This document shows, in pieces, positions 9,727-18,455 of a stretch of 64,000 nt of DNA. A program made the translations under genes and the position numbers. The stretch covers positions 357,777 to 421,776 of the forward strand of contig FOSY01000003.1 in assembly GCA_900114405.1 (NCBI GenBank), in the 5' to 3' direction. The DNA comes from Lachnospiraceae bacterium KH1T2 (GTDB lineage: Bacteria > Bacillota > Clostridia > Lachnospirales > Lachnospiraceae). Each line of letters starts with the position of its first letter. Within the stretch, counting starts at the first letter, position 1. Under the pieces are notes generated by a model, which was given only the letters and a program-made list of their open reading frames with translations, searched no databases and was not told the origin of the DNA.

Positions 9727-10599
9727 ATGGCAGACGAGGAAAAAAAGGAAAAAAAACCAAAACCGGAAAAAAGCGGAGGTGCAGCTGGCGGCGCTGAGGA
9801 AGAAGAGGACGAAGGCGGTGCGCTTTCTGTTGTTCTTGTAACGGTTTTCATAGTAATAGTCTGGCTTGCTATACTTGCATTGCTGGTAAAGCTTGACATT
9901 GGAGGTTTTGGTACTAGTGTACTGACTCCGGTATTGAAGAATGTACCTGTGGTAAACAGGATACTTCCGGGATATTCGCTTACAGCGAGCGGAAACTCAG
10001 TCAGTGATGATGGTGTGATGTACGCGGGATATGATAATCTTGACGATGCTATCGCAAGGATAAAAGAGCTTGAGGAAGAACTGGCAGCGGCTAAGCAGGC
10101 ATCAAATGATACAGATCAGACGATTGCTGATCTGCAGGCGGAAGTCTCAAGGCTAAAGACTTTTGAAACAAATCAGGTTGAATTTGAAAAGATAAAGGAT
10201 GAATTCTATAACGAAGTTGTATTTGGGGACAATGCGCCGGATATTTCGCAGTATCAGAAGTATTACGAACAGATAGATCCTACAAATGCGCAGATCCTTT
10301 ATAAGCAGGTAGTACAGAAAGAACAGACAAATTCTGAGATAGAGAACTATGCTAAGGCATACTCGGCTATGAAGGCAAAGGATGCGGCGGAGATCTTTGA
10401 TACTATGGGAAGTGACCTTTCTACAGTAGCGAAGATATTGAATGCCATGGGAACTGACGCAAGAGGAAATATCCTTGCGGCGATGGACCCTGAGATAGCA
10501 GCAAGCCTTACGAAGATCATGTCGCCGAACGGCTCTGCATCTTCGAGCACTCCAAACTATAATCTGGGAGATACTGTTTCTGATAATTCAGCTGAATAA
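9727..10599 (+). CDS. YlxF/MotE-like flagellar-operon protein with MgtE-N-type domain
   Basis: 290 aa. The layout is a Lys/Glu/Gly-rich cytoplasmic start, one membrane helix (about residues 36-60, VVLVTVFIVIVWLAILALLV), a coiled coil (IARIKELEEELAAAKQ...) and a C-terminal helical module with the pattern MKAKDAAEIFDTMGSDLSTVAKILNAMG...AAMDPEIAASL, like the N-terminal domain of MgtE. Genes of this form (ylxF in Bacillus) lie between fliJ and fliK. In epsilon- and alphaproteobacteria MotE chaperones a stator-linked protein; whether that role holds here is inference. It is the last gene before an internal terminator. Confidence 0.75.
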   Translation: MADEEKKEKKPKPEKSGGAAGGAEEEEDEGGALSVVLVTVFIVIVWLAILALLVKLDIGGFGTSVLTPVLKNVPVVNRILPGYSLTASGNSVSDDGVMYAGYDNLDDAIARIKELEEELAAAKQASNDTDQTIADLQAEVSRLKTFETNQVEFEKIKDEFYNEVVFGDNAPDISQYQKYYEQIDPTNAQILYKQVVQKEQTNSEIENYAKAYSAMKAKDAAEIFDTMGSDLSTVAKILNAMGTDARGNILAAMDPEIAASLTKIMSPNGSASSSTPNYNLGDTVSDNSAE

Positions 10600-10607
10600 A
10601 TTAATAC

Positions 10608-10649
10608 AAGCTGTCATACCGGATGCGGGTATGGCAGCTTTGTTTTTTT
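10608..10649 (+). terminator. Internal terminator between ylxF-like gene and fliK
   Basis: A 13-bp stem with one G-U pair (AAGCTGTCATACC / GGTATGGCAGCTT) and a 7-base loop is followed by TGTTTTTTTC. It splits the motility block into an early part (flgB to the ylxF-like gene) and a later part starting at fliK. Confidence 0.88.
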
Positions 10650-10714
10650 CTTAGTCGGAGAACTCTAATTTAATGTTTATAAAATTGTATACTTTTTAGT
10701 ACTTTGTATATAGT

Positions 10715-10741
10715 TAAGTAAGGTCTTATTTATGTCGATAA
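10715..10741 (+). promoter_or_regulatory. Sigma-D (FliA)-type promoter before fliK
   Basis: TAAG (10715-10718), 15 bases, GTCGATAA (10734-10741). This matches the sigma-28 consensus TAAA-N15-GCCGATAA at 10 of 12 positions with exact spacing. It lies between the terminator at 10608-10649 and the fliK start. Confidence 0.75.
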
Positions 10742-10783
10742 TGAACTTGAAACTATATATGATCAAGGGAAAGGAGGCATAGC

Positions 10784-12418
10784 TTGGCAATAACGAAGAT
10801 AAAAGGCGCTTCTATGATGGAGTCTTTTACTGCTGGCTTTACTACGACAACTAAGATCTCTACTTCTAAAGTCGGTGATTCCTTTAGTTCAGCGCTGGAT
10901 AAGGCAGGAGAGAATCTTCAGCCTAATATCGGTGATGGTAAAGGTGCAGCAGCTTCTAAGGCTGATGCCGGACCAACTGTTGAAAATGCTGCGAACTCGG
11001 CTATGGATCAGCGTGGCGGCGACACTTCAGCTAAGGGAGTAAAGACTGATACCGAAACGGTTATCAAAGATGAAATGCAGATAAAAGATCCTGTGACGGA
11101 AGCCGTAGAGAGAATAGCTGAGGAAATCCGTGATGAGCTTGGTATCACAGATGAGCAGCTTAAAGAAGCAATGGAAGTGTTGGGGATCACAATGATGGAT
11201 CTGGTGAAGCCGGAAGCGGTTACAGCACTTGTTACAGAGATCACAGGTACAGAAGCGGCAGATATCCTGACAGATGAGACTCTTACAAAGAATGTTATGG
11301 ATATTCTTTCGGTACAGCGAGAAGAAGTTGGAAAGCTGATGCAGAAGCTTGATGTTACACCGGAAGAATTTAAGGAACTTGTAGATACCGGAAAACTGGT
11401 TGAGTTTACGGAAGAAGAAAAGGCTGAAAGAGCGATGCCTGACATAGGAGCTGCGAATGAGACTGAAAATGAGAATATTCAGGTAACTGTTACTAAAGAT
11501 ACGCCAGATATATGGAAATATACACAGATAAATACAGAAGTTACAGATGAGAATAAAGAGACGGCAGGGACCACATCGGAAACCGTCATAACCTCGCAAA
11601 AAGCTGTTAAAACGGACGGACAGCCGGAAACAGTCATAGAGGACTCTGGAACTGCTGAAAATGGAGAGTCAAAGGTCGATGAAACGATCTTGACAACGAC
11701 AAACAGTAAGATCACGACGGATGACTTTGCGGAGGATGGAGATGAGGCTGCTGGCAGCTTCGGAAAGCATTTATTTGATGATAAAACTGAGATGAAGCCA
11801 AAGGCAGATATGCCGAAGGGAAATCAGACAGTCAATGCAGTGACATCATTCCAGCAAAATCTTACAAATGCTGTAGCTGATGCAGCAGGTGTTGAAGAAG
11901 CGCAGACAGCGCAGACAATGACTACCGCACAGCGAGTCGCAGATATTCTTGACCAGATACAAAATCAGATAAAGATAAGCGCAAATCAGGAAACGACTAC
12001 GATGGAGATGCAGCTTAACCCGGCAAGCCTTGGTAAAGTGGCACTTCATATTGAGTCAAAGGCAGGAGTTGTTTCAGCTCAATTTGAGGCACAGAACGCA
12101 ACAGTAAAGGCTGCGATCGAGTCACAGATAACTCAGCTTCGTGAGGCTCTTGAGACAAAGGGCATTAAAGTAAACGAAGTCGAAGTAACGGTTTCAAGTC
12201 ATGCGTTTGAGCAAAACCTTATGAATGGTCAGTCTGGCGGACAGAACTTCAGAGGTGATACACAAGGCAGCGAGAGAAGCGCAAGACTTAGAAGGATAAA
12301 TCTTAATTCCAGAGCTGTATTTAATGGTGCGGAGGCAGTAGAAACCGAAGACGAAGCATCAGAGCTTGCAAAGAAGATAATGATCGACAGCGGAAACAGC
12401 GTGGACTTCACAGCATAG
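10784..12418 (+). CDS. fliK: Flagellar hook-length control protein FliK
   Basis: 544 aa. FliK is secreted as a molecular ruler and switches the export gate from hook to filament substrates. The N-terminal two thirds is low-complexity, acidic and Thr/Glu/Ala-rich, as usual for the ruler part. The conserved C-terminal Flg_hook domain includes TTTMEMQLNPASLGKVALHI and QITQLREALETKGIKVNEVEV. The start is TTG at 10784 with a strong AAAGGAGG six bases upstream. It is the first gene after the internal terminator and sigma-D-type promoter. Confidence 0.93.
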   Translation: MAITKIKGASMMESFTAGFTTTTKISTSKVGDSFSSALDKAGENLQPNIGDGKGAAASKADAGPTVENAANSAMDQRGGDTSAKGVKTDTETVIKDEMQIKDPVTEAVERIAEEIRDELGITDEQLKEAMEVLGITMMDLVKPEAVTALVTEITGTEAADILTDETLTKNVMDILSVQREEVGKLMQKLDVTPEEFKELVDTGKLVEFTEEEKAERAMPDIGAANETENENIQVTVTKDTPDIWKYTQINTEVTDENKETAGTTSETVITSQKAVKTDGQPETVIEDSGTAENGESKVDETILTTTNSKITTDDFAEDGDEAAGSFGKHLFDDKTEMKPKADMPKGNQTVNAVTSFQQNLTNAVADAAGVEEAQTAQTMTTAQRVADILDQIQNQIKISANQETTTMEMQLNPASLGKVALHIESKAGVVSAQFEAQNATVKAAIESQITQLREALETKGIKVNEVEVTVSSHAFEQNLMNGQSGGQNFRGDTQGSERSARLRRINLNSRAVFNGAEAVETEDEASELAKKIMIDSGNSVDFTA

Positions 12419-12433
12419 AATGAGGGAATAAAT

Positions 12434-13105
12434 ATGGGTGTTACGGCAATCATTAAAGACGGAGTGACAATTAATGATAAAAATAATGTTGAAAAGGCAG
12501 TAGAAGATAGCACCTCGCTTGATAAAGAGGCGTTTCTTCAGCTGCTGGTCGCACAGATGAAGTATCAGGACCCGTTAGAGCCTATTGATAATACAGAGTA
12601 TGTTTCACAGCTTGCTACATTCTCATCTCTTGAGCAGATGCAGAATATGGCAAAAACTGCTGAGCTGCAGAGAGCATCAAATCTTGTTGGAAGTACGGTT
12701 ACGGTGGTTACTTCTGACGAAACTTCATCAGTTTCAAATGAGGTCACAGGCGTAGTCGATTATGTTACAACAAGCGGATCGACGGTAAAGATCTCAATCG
12801 ATGGAAAGCTCTATGATCTTGACAGTGTTACGAAGACATACAGCGATGAATATGTTGCAGCAGGTGAAGCTCATGATAAATTTAATGCTCTTTATAAAAA
12901 GCTCCCTGATGACATCAATGATGTCACAATGAAGAACGCTGAGGAGGTCAGTGAATTACTCCAAAAGATCATCAGCTTCTACAATGGTATGAGCGAATAT
13001 GAAAAGAGCTTTATCGATAAATCATATGTGACATCTGTAAATCAGTTTGTTAAATGCCTTAAGAATTATGATATCGAGATCGAAGGTATAGAAACTGATG
13101 CCTGA
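12434..13105 (+). CDS. flgD: Flagellar hook capping protein FlgD
   Basis: 223 aa. FlgD caps the growing hook. The N-terminal family motif is clear: LDKEAFLQLLVAQMKYQDPLEPIDNTEYVSQLATFSSLEQMQNM. A short beta-rich stretch follows (VTGVVDYVTTSGSTVKISIDGKLY). The last 80 residues are helical and polar rather than the Ig/tudor fold common in proteobacterial FlgD, as in other Clostridia. Fifteen bases after fliK. Confidence 0.93.
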   Translation: MGVTAIIKDGVTINDKNNVEKAVEDSTSLDKEAFLQLLVAQMKYQDPLEPIDNTEYVSQLATFSSLEQMQNMAKTAELQRASNLVGSTVTVVTSDETSSVSNEVTGVVDYVTTSGSTVKISIDGKLYDLDSVTKTYSDEYVAAGEAHDKFNALYKKLPDDINDVTMKNAEEVSELLQKIISFYNGMSEYEKSFIDKSYVTSVNQFVKCLKNYDIEIEGIETDA

Positions 13106-13123
13106 CACGGAGGTTGAAGGTTA

Positions 13124-13531
13124 ATGAAGATTGCAAATGGGAACTACCCTTCCATTAATGAAATAGCGGATCGGTACTTAAAGACCGGTTCAAATAGTGG
13201 TTCGGCAGCGTCTGTCAAGGAAGACAGGACCTTTGCAGAGATCCTTGCAGACAAACGGACGAGCCTTAATAAGGCTTCGGGACTTAATTTCTCGAAGCAT
13301 GCTGCAGAGCGGCTTTCTTCAAGAAATATTGAATTGGGCCCAGAGCAGCTTGAACGTCTGAGCGAAGGCGTGAGCAAAGCTGAGGCGAAGGGAATTGACA
13401 ATTCATTGGTTATGGTAGATGAATTGGCGTTTATCGTAAATACATCAAGTCAGACCGTAGTCACAGCCATGGATTCAACTGAAACAAAGAATAATGTATT
13501 TTCGAATATAGACGGCGCAGTCATAGCGTAA
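13124..13531 (+). CDS. TIGR02530-type flagellar operon protein
   Basis: 135 aa. The C-terminal half matches the conserved small protein found between flgD and flgE in Firmicutes and spirochaetes: NFSKHAAERLSSRNIELGPEQLERLSEGVSKAEAKGIDNSLVMVDELAFIVN, ending TVVTAMD. Its biochemical role is not established; position suggests a function in hook assembly. The ribosome site is CGGAGG. Confidence 0.85.
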   Translation: MKIANGNYPSINEIADRYLKTGSNSGSAASVKEDRTFAEILADKRTSLNKASGLNFSKHAAERLSSRNIELGPEQLERLSEGVSKAEAKGIDNSLVMVDELAFIVNTSSQTVVTAMDSTETKNNVFSNIDGAVIA

Positions 13532-13552
13532 CGTCAAAGGAGGAACTGACTT

Positions 13553-14866
13553 ATGATGAGATCACTTTTTTCTGGTGTTGCAGGTCTTAAAACTCACCAG
13601 ACACGTATGGACGTAATAGGTAATAACATTGCAAATGTTAATACTACATCATATAAATCATCATCCATGAACTTTTCTGATATGCTTTATCAGACAACTC
13701 AGGCGGCTACAGGAGCCAGCACGACTACTGACAGAGCCGGTACAAATGCAAGGCAGATCGGTTTAGGAGCTCAGACTGCAGCTATTTCTACATCAATGAA
13801 TGCTGGTTCAGCAGAGACGACAAACAGTCCTTATGATCTCTACATCACAGGAGACAGCTTTTTCATAGTTTCTGCAAATGGCGATTCGAACTATCTGTAC
13901 ACAAGAGATGGAGCATTCACAGTTGACGAGGAAGGAACTTTCTGCGTAGCTGCAAATGGTTACCCTGTTATGGGCTACCGCACCACAACGGATACTTCCG
14001 GAGCAACAGTAGTTGACTCAAGCTCTCTTAAAACTCTGCCTATAATGAGTGCTGATAATAAGACATCAGAGCCTTCAGAGACAACCAAGGCTTATGTAAC
14101 CGGTATCATTGATGCGGAAGATACTGACTTTGATACAACGACTGGTAAGACTGTACAGCTTAGCTTTGTTGATAACGAAGGCTATGAGTATACCGGAACA
14201 TTTGCCATCACACAGGATACTTCTACATCTCCTTATTCGTATAAGGTAAACCTTGCAAATATTAAAGATGCATCAGGTAATGAAGTGACAGCGGGAGTAA
14301 CCTTCAATGAGGTAACACTTGCATTTAATAATAAGGGTACACTTGCTGCAACTACAGGCGACCTTTCATTTACGAGTCCTGTATCTACAAGTACTCAGAC
14401 TATCACACTTGATTTCTCAACTCTTACGAGCTATGCAAACAATGGTCACTCAACTGTCACAGCCAATGCCGGAACATCTTCTACTGATACAACAGGCAGC
14501 GGATGGAAAACAGGTAATATGACCGGTATTAAGATCGGTACCGACGGTACTATCACAGGAACATATTCAAATGGTCAGTCAAAGCTTCTGGGAAAGATCC
14601 CTACAGCTACGTTTGCAAATGTATATGGTCTTGAAAAACAGGGCGATAACATGTATGCAGCCAGCCAGAATACAGGTGCGATCACAATAGGTGACGTTAC
14701 ATCAGGAGGCGGTAAGATGACAACAGGTCAGCTTGAAATGTCAAACGTTGATCTTGCTTCTGAGTTCACACGTATGATCACAACCCAGAGGGGCTTCCAG
14801 GCGAACAGCCGTATAATCACAGTTTCAGATACACTCCTTGAAGAACTTACAAATCTGAAGCGTTGA
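13553..14866 (+). CDS. flgE: Flagellar hook protein FlgE
   Basis: 437 aa. The N-terminus MMRSLFSGVAGLKTHQTRMDVIGNNIANVNTTSYK and the C-terminus EMSNVDLASEFTRMITTQRGFQANSRIITVSDTLLEELTNL are the paired D0 helices of hook proteins. The middle (about residues 150-340) is a Thr/Ser-rich exposed domain. Size and position after flgD fit FlgE better than the distal-rod FlgG. AAAGGAGG precedes two adjacent ATG codons (13553, 13556), either of which could be the start. One cysteine (EGTFCVAANG) is present, unusual for an extracellular filament component. Confidence 0.93.
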   Translation: MMRSLFSGVAGLKTHQTRMDVIGNNIANVNTTSYKSSSMNFSDMLYQTTQAATGASTTTDRAGTNARQIGLGAQTAAISTSMNAGSAETTNSPYDLYITGDSFFIVSANGDSNYLYTRDGAFTVDEEGTFCVAANGYPVMGYRTTTDTSGATVVDSSSLKTLPIMSADNKTSEPSETTKAYVTGIIDAEDTDFDTTTGKTVQLSFVDNEGYEYTGTFAITQDTSTSPYSYKVNLANIKDASGNEVTAGVTFNEVTLAFNNKGTLAATTGDLSFTSPVSTSTQTITLDFSTLTSYANNGHSTVTANAGTSSTDTTGSGWKTGNMTGIKIGTDGTITGTYSNGQSKLLGKIPTATFANVYGLEKQGDNMYAASQNTGAITIGDVTSGGGKMTTGQLEMSNVDLASEFTRMITTQRGFQANSRIITVSDTLLEELTNLKR

Positions 14867-14936
14867 TCGTAGCTGATAGTTGGTAAAAATACATATAGAT
14901 GTATTGAAAAATGACCGTGTAAATGTGCATTTTTTT

Positions 14937-14961
14937 CAGCACACGCGTCATGCGTGTGCTG
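14937..14961 (+). promoter_or_regulatory. Perfect intercistronic hairpin before flbD
   Basis: CAGCACACGC / GCGTGTGCTG, a perfect 10-bp stem with a 5-base loop. No T-tract follows on either strand, so it is not a typical terminator. A TGCTATAAT extended -10 element follows at 14967-14975. Confidence 0.6.
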
Positions 14962-14984
14962 AATTATGCTATAATCAGAGTACT

Positions 14985-15152
14985 ATGATAGAACTCACAA
15001 GATTGGATGAATCAAAGGTCTGGATCAATGATGATCACATTTTGACAGCCGAGGAAACACCAGATACTGTCATCACTTTTATAACAGGCCAAAAACTTAT
15101 AGTTAAAGAACCATGTATAGAGATCCAGCGGCTGATTAAGGAGCAGGGATAA
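14985..15152 (+). CDS. flbD: FlbD family flagellar protein
   Basis: 55 aa. Short protein starting MIELTRLDESKVWINDDHI, with TGQKLIVKEPCIEIQRLIKE at the end, the pattern of the small FlbD proteins found between flgE and motA in Firmicutes and spirochaetes. Its role is not settled. It is unrelated to the Caulobacter NtrC-type FlbD despite the name. The ATG at 14985 is chosen because the family begins MI-LTRL; an upstream in-frame TTG (14880) would add 35 unrelated residues across the hairpin. No good ribosome site is visible, and the ATG lies only 10 bases after a TATAAT. Confidence 0.85.
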   Translation: MIELTRLDESKVWINDDHILTAEETPDTVITFITGQKLIVKEPCIEIQRLIKEQG

Positions 15153-15198
15153 GGATCGGCAGCAGGATTAGGTAACTTATTGAGGGGGTTAGTAACGT

Positions 15199-15984
15199 AT
15201 GGATATAGGATCTGTTATCGGATTAGTTATCTGTCTTGCGCTGATGATATTCGGTATGGGTATTTCTTCTATTCCGAATTTCATTGATATACCATCTGTA
15301 TTGATCACATTTGGCGGCGCGTTCATGGCGACACTTGCTATGAATACTCTTCCAAGCTTCCTGGCGGGAATGGGAACATTCAAGATAATTTTCCGAATGA
15401 CTGCTATCAAACCGACAGAGATAATCGGACAGATCATTCAGTTGTCAAATACAGCAAGAAAAGAAGGCTTGCTTTCTTTGGAAGAGGCTGCAAGCAATAT
15501 TGAAGATCCTTTTATGAAAAAAGGAATCATGCTTGTTGTTGATGGTACTGACCCGGAACTTGTAAGGGCAATCATGGAAACTGAGATGGATGCTATCGAG
15601 GGAAGACATAAAGAGGCAAAAGCCTTCTGGGAAAACCTCGGAGGAATGGGACCTGCATGGGGAATGATCGGTACACTTATCGGATTGGTTAAGATGCTTC
15701 AGGACTTGTCTGATGCAAGTGCGATCGGACCTTCAATGGCGGTTGCTTTGCTTACTACATTCTATGGATCACTTCTTTCGAACTGGATCTGTACACCGGT
15801 TGCAACGAAGCTTGATCGCAGAAATCAGGAAGAAATGACGATAAAAGGTATTCAGGTTGAAGGACTTCTTTCTATACAGGCAGGTGAAAACCCGAGAGTT
15901 ATAGAAGAGAAACTTAAGTCTTATCTGTCACCTGCTGATGCTGCCGGAATATCTTCTGAAGGAGGAGAAGGAGGAGCGTCTTAA
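15199..15984 (+). CDS. motA: Flagellar stator protein MotA
   Basis: 261 aa. MotA and MotB form the proton or sodium channel that drives rotation. Four membrane segments are visible, two at the N-terminus (IGSVIGLVICLALMIFGM and VLITFGGAFMATLAM) and two near residues 150-200 (GMIGTLIGLVKML and MAVALLTTFYGSLLSNWI), with a large cytoplasmic loop and charged C-terminus. The ribosome site is GAGGGGG. The stop overlaps the motB start (TAATG). Confidence 0.95.
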   Translation: MDIGSVIGLVICLALMIFGMGISSIPNFIDIPSVLITFGGAFMATLAMNTLPSFLAGMGTFKIIFRMTAIKPTEIIGQIIQLSNTARKEGLLSLEEAASNIEDPFMKKGIMLVVDGTDPELVRAIMETEMDAIEGRHKEAKAFWENLGGMGPAWGMIGTLIGLVKMLQDLSDASAIGPSMAVALLTTFYGSLLSNWICTPVATKLDRRNQEEMTIKGIQVEGLLSIQAGENPRVIEEKLKSYLSPADAAGISSEGGEGGAS

Positions 15985-16844
15985 TGGCTAAGAAGAAGAA
16001 ACAGGAGGACGTCAAGCCGGGTTCACCGGCGTGGATGGCGACCTTCAGTGATCTGATGAATCTTCTGTTGTGCTTCTTCGTTCTTTTGTTTTCAATGTCA
16101 AGTGTTGATGCAGCAAAGTATGAAGAGGTGGTTAATTCGTTTGCTGAGACCTTCAGCGTATTCTCAGGAGGAGGTTCCTCCATTGGGGATGGTGTAATGG
16201 TAAGCAATGGCGTAAGCCAGCTCAATAACCTTTCAGTATTGGCTAATACAATGGGTAAAGCTCAGGAAGGCTCAGAGGATAATAGTGAAGCAGATAATAA
16301 CAGTGATGCTTCGGTAAGCTCAGATAATGTCTCCGGAGAGGAGGCAAAAGCAGCCTTGGAAGAAGAGCAGCTTAAGGCTTCCGAAAAGCTTGCAGAAGAG
16401 ATAGAAGAAGCTCTTGAAGAAACGATCTATGGTAAAGAAATAGATATTGATTTTACGTCGCAATATGTTTCATTAACAATGAATGGTGCGTTGTTATTTG
16501 ACTCAGGAAGTGCTACAATTAAGAAGGATTCTCTGCCTTTGGTTGAACAGGTGGGTAAGATTCTTGAGCGTTATGCACCTAACGTTATCGAGGTTGAAGG
16601 TCATACCGATAACGTTCCTATCAGGAATGCTAATTTTGCTGATAATGATGAGCTTTCAGATGCGAGAGCCTTGAGCATATTCAGGAATTTGCTGGAGATG
16701 ACAAACATCGATCCGGCACTGATCAAACATTCAGGACGCGGAGAATATGTTCCGATAGCTGATAACTCTACTCCGGAGGGAAGGGCGAAAAACCGCCGGG
16801 TTGAGATAAAAATTTACAATTCACTTTCAGATGCAGCTACGTAA
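15984..16844 (+). CDS. motB: Flagellar stator protein MotB
   Basis: 286 aa. The N-terminal segment PAWMATFSDLMNLLLCFFVLLFSMSSVD contains the membrane helix with the ion-binding aspartate (FSDLM). The C-terminal OmpA-like domain has the peptidoglycan-binding signature VIEVEGHTDNVPI and GRAKNRRVEI. A long acidic Ser/Asn/Glu linker lies between (about residues 90-150). One-base overlap with motA implies tight stoichiometric coupling. Confidence 0.96.
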   Translation: MAKKKKQEDVKPGSPAWMATFSDLMNLLLCFFVLLFSMSSVDAAKYEEVVNSFAETFSVFSGGGSSIGDGVMVSNGVSQLNNLSVLANTMGKAQEGSEDNSEADNNSDASVSSDNVSGEEAKAALEEEQLKASEKLAEEIEEALEETIYGKEIDIDFTSQYVSLTMNGALLFDSGSATIKKDSLPLVEQVGKILERYAPNVIEVEGHTDNVPIRNANFADNDELSDARALSIFRNLLEMTNIDPALIKHSGRGEYVPIADNSTPEGRAKNRRVEIKIYNSLSDAAT

Positions 16845-16907
16845 CAGAAATATATGTAGAATGGGGACATATATTTCGCCTTTTTTGAAATGGGGACACA
16901 GGGGGAT

Positions 16908-17441
16908 ATGAAAAAAAATCTTATTTCAATTATTATCTTAGCACTTCTAGTGGTGAACACTGTGATGACAGGTATCATGATGTTTACCGTAATTCCGGCA
17001 AACCAGAAAACCATGCAGCTAGTCGGTGATATTTCAAGCGCCATACAGCTTGATTTAGGCATCGCAGGAAGCAGCTCTGTAGATCAGGCAACATCAGGCG
17101 TGGCTATGTCTGATATTTCCACTTACAATATAGCAGATCAGCTCACGATCAAGCTGGCGACAGATCCGGCGGGTGACGGTAAAGATCACTATGCTGTGGT
17201 CGGCGTTACACTTTCACTTAATACTAAGGATGAGGATTACGCAACTTATGGTGAGGGTATAGCTAATTACGAGGGTCTTATCAAAGATGAGATCAATAAA
17301 GTATTTGGCAAATATACACTGTCTCAGATTCAGGCAATGTCAACTGATGATCTTCAGGACGAGATCCTTGAGAACATTCAGGAAATGTATAACTCTAAGT
17401 TTATCATTGGTGTATCCTTTAGCAGTTATATCATTCAGTAA
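16908..17441 (+). CDS. fliL: Flagellar basal body-associated protein FliL
   Basis: 177 aa. FliL rings the stator and supports torque under load. It has a short basic cytoplasmic start, one membrane helix (LISIIILALLVVNTVMTGIMMFTV) and a periplasmic-type domain of weak similarity, ending in LENIQEMYNSKFIIGVSFSSYIIQ. The ATG at 16908 has AGGGGG just upstream and is preferred over an in-frame ATG at 16890. Position between motB and fliM supports the call. Confidence 0.85.
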   Translation: MKKNLISIIILALLVVNTVMTGIMMFTVIPANQKTMQLVGDISSAIQLDLGIAGSSSVDQATSGVAMSDISTYNIADQLTIKLATDPAGDGKDHYAVVGVTLSLNTKDEDYATYGEGIANYEGLIKDEINKVFGKYTLSQIQAMSTDDLQDEILENIQEMYNSKFIIGVSFSSYIIQ

Positions 17442-17470
17442 TACCAAATCTAGTTTAAGGAGAGCAGCTT

Positions 17471-18451
17471 ATGGGTGAGGTACTGTCACAGAGTGAAATA
17501 GACAGCCTGCTGCAAGCCTTGAGTTCAGGTGAGATTGATGCTGATGAAATGAAGGAGAATGACGAACGTCCCGTCAAGGATTACGACTTTGCGAGGCCGG
17601 CGAAATTCACCAAGGAGCATCTGAGAACACTTGAGATTATCTTTGAGCACTATGGCAGATTGATATCAACAAACCTTCCGGTGTACCTGCGATTAAATGT
17701 GCAGGCATCGGTAATAAATTCAGAAGCGCTGACTTATTCAGAATTCTCGAATTCATTGCCCAATCCGGTTATCCTGGGAGTTGTAAATTTCCTGCCGCTC
17801 AACGGTAATATTATGGTTGAGGTTGCAGCAAATCTTGGATTTGCATTCATTGACCGAATGTTAGGCGGAGAAGGAAAGGCTCTGGAAAAGAACCGTGAAT
17901 TCTCAGAAATTGAATTATCTCTGTTGGAAAAGTTCTTGGTAATTTGTATAAGGCTATTCAGAGAACCGTGGAAAAATGTAGTAGACCTCGAACCGGTATT
18001 GGAACGAGTGGAAACAAACCCGCAGTTCGCACAAATTATCGCTCCGCAGGAGATGATATCTATCGTCACATTAAATATAAAGATCGGTGACGTAGAGGGA
18101 TTGATGAATGTCTGTCTTCCATTCTTTACTTTGGAAGAAGTCATGGACAATCTGAATACCAAGTACTGGTTCTCTACCATGCAGAAGAATGGTGATGAGA
18201 ATTATCAGGAAATTCTCGAAGATATGCTTCAGAGAGTTGAAATGCCTGTTAAAGCAGTTCTTGGAAGAAGCTCAATTTCATTGCAGGATTTCGTCAACTT
18301 ACAGCTTGGCGATATCATACGACTGGACAGACAGGTTTCAGATGAGCTTGATGTCTATGTCGGAAATATAAAAAAATTCACCGCATTGCCGGGCGCAGTC
18401 AAGAAGGATTATGCAGTCCGTATCACATCGGTAATTAGAGAGGAGGAGTAA
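17471..18451 (+). CDS. fliM: Flagellar motor switch protein FliM
   Basis: 326 aa. The N-terminal LSQSEIDSLLQAL is the CheY-P-binding EIDALL-type motif. It is followed by the CheC-like middle domain (DFARPAKFTKEHLRTLEIIFEHYGRLIS) and a C-terminal SPOA domain (VEMPVKAVLGRSSISLQDFVNLQLGDIIRLDR). FliM joins FliG and FliY in the C-ring. The ribosome site is AAGGAG. fliY starts 4 bases after the stop. Confidence 0.97.
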   Translation: MGEVLSQSEIDSLLQALSSGEIDADEMKENDERPVKDYDFARPAKFTKEHLRTLEIIFEHYGRLISTNLPVYLRLNVQASVINSEALTYSEFSNSLPNPVILGVVNFLPLNGNIMVEVAANLGFAFIDRMLGGEGKALEKNREFSEIELSLLEKFLVICIRLFREPWKNVVDLEPVLERVETNPQFAQIIAPQEMISIVTLNIKIGDVEGLMNVCLPFFTLEEVMDNLNTKYWFSTMQKNGDENYQEILEDMLQRVEMPVKAVLGRSSISLQDFVNLQLGDIIRLDRQVSDELDVYVGNIKKFTALPGAVKKDYAVRITSVIREEE

Positions 18452-18455
18452 GCGC

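Noticed and set aside
16860..16899. Repeated AATGGGGACA motif before fliL as a mobile-element end or regulator site
   Set aside because: Two short direct copies only, without inverted partners; more simply explained as G-rich ribosome-site sequence.
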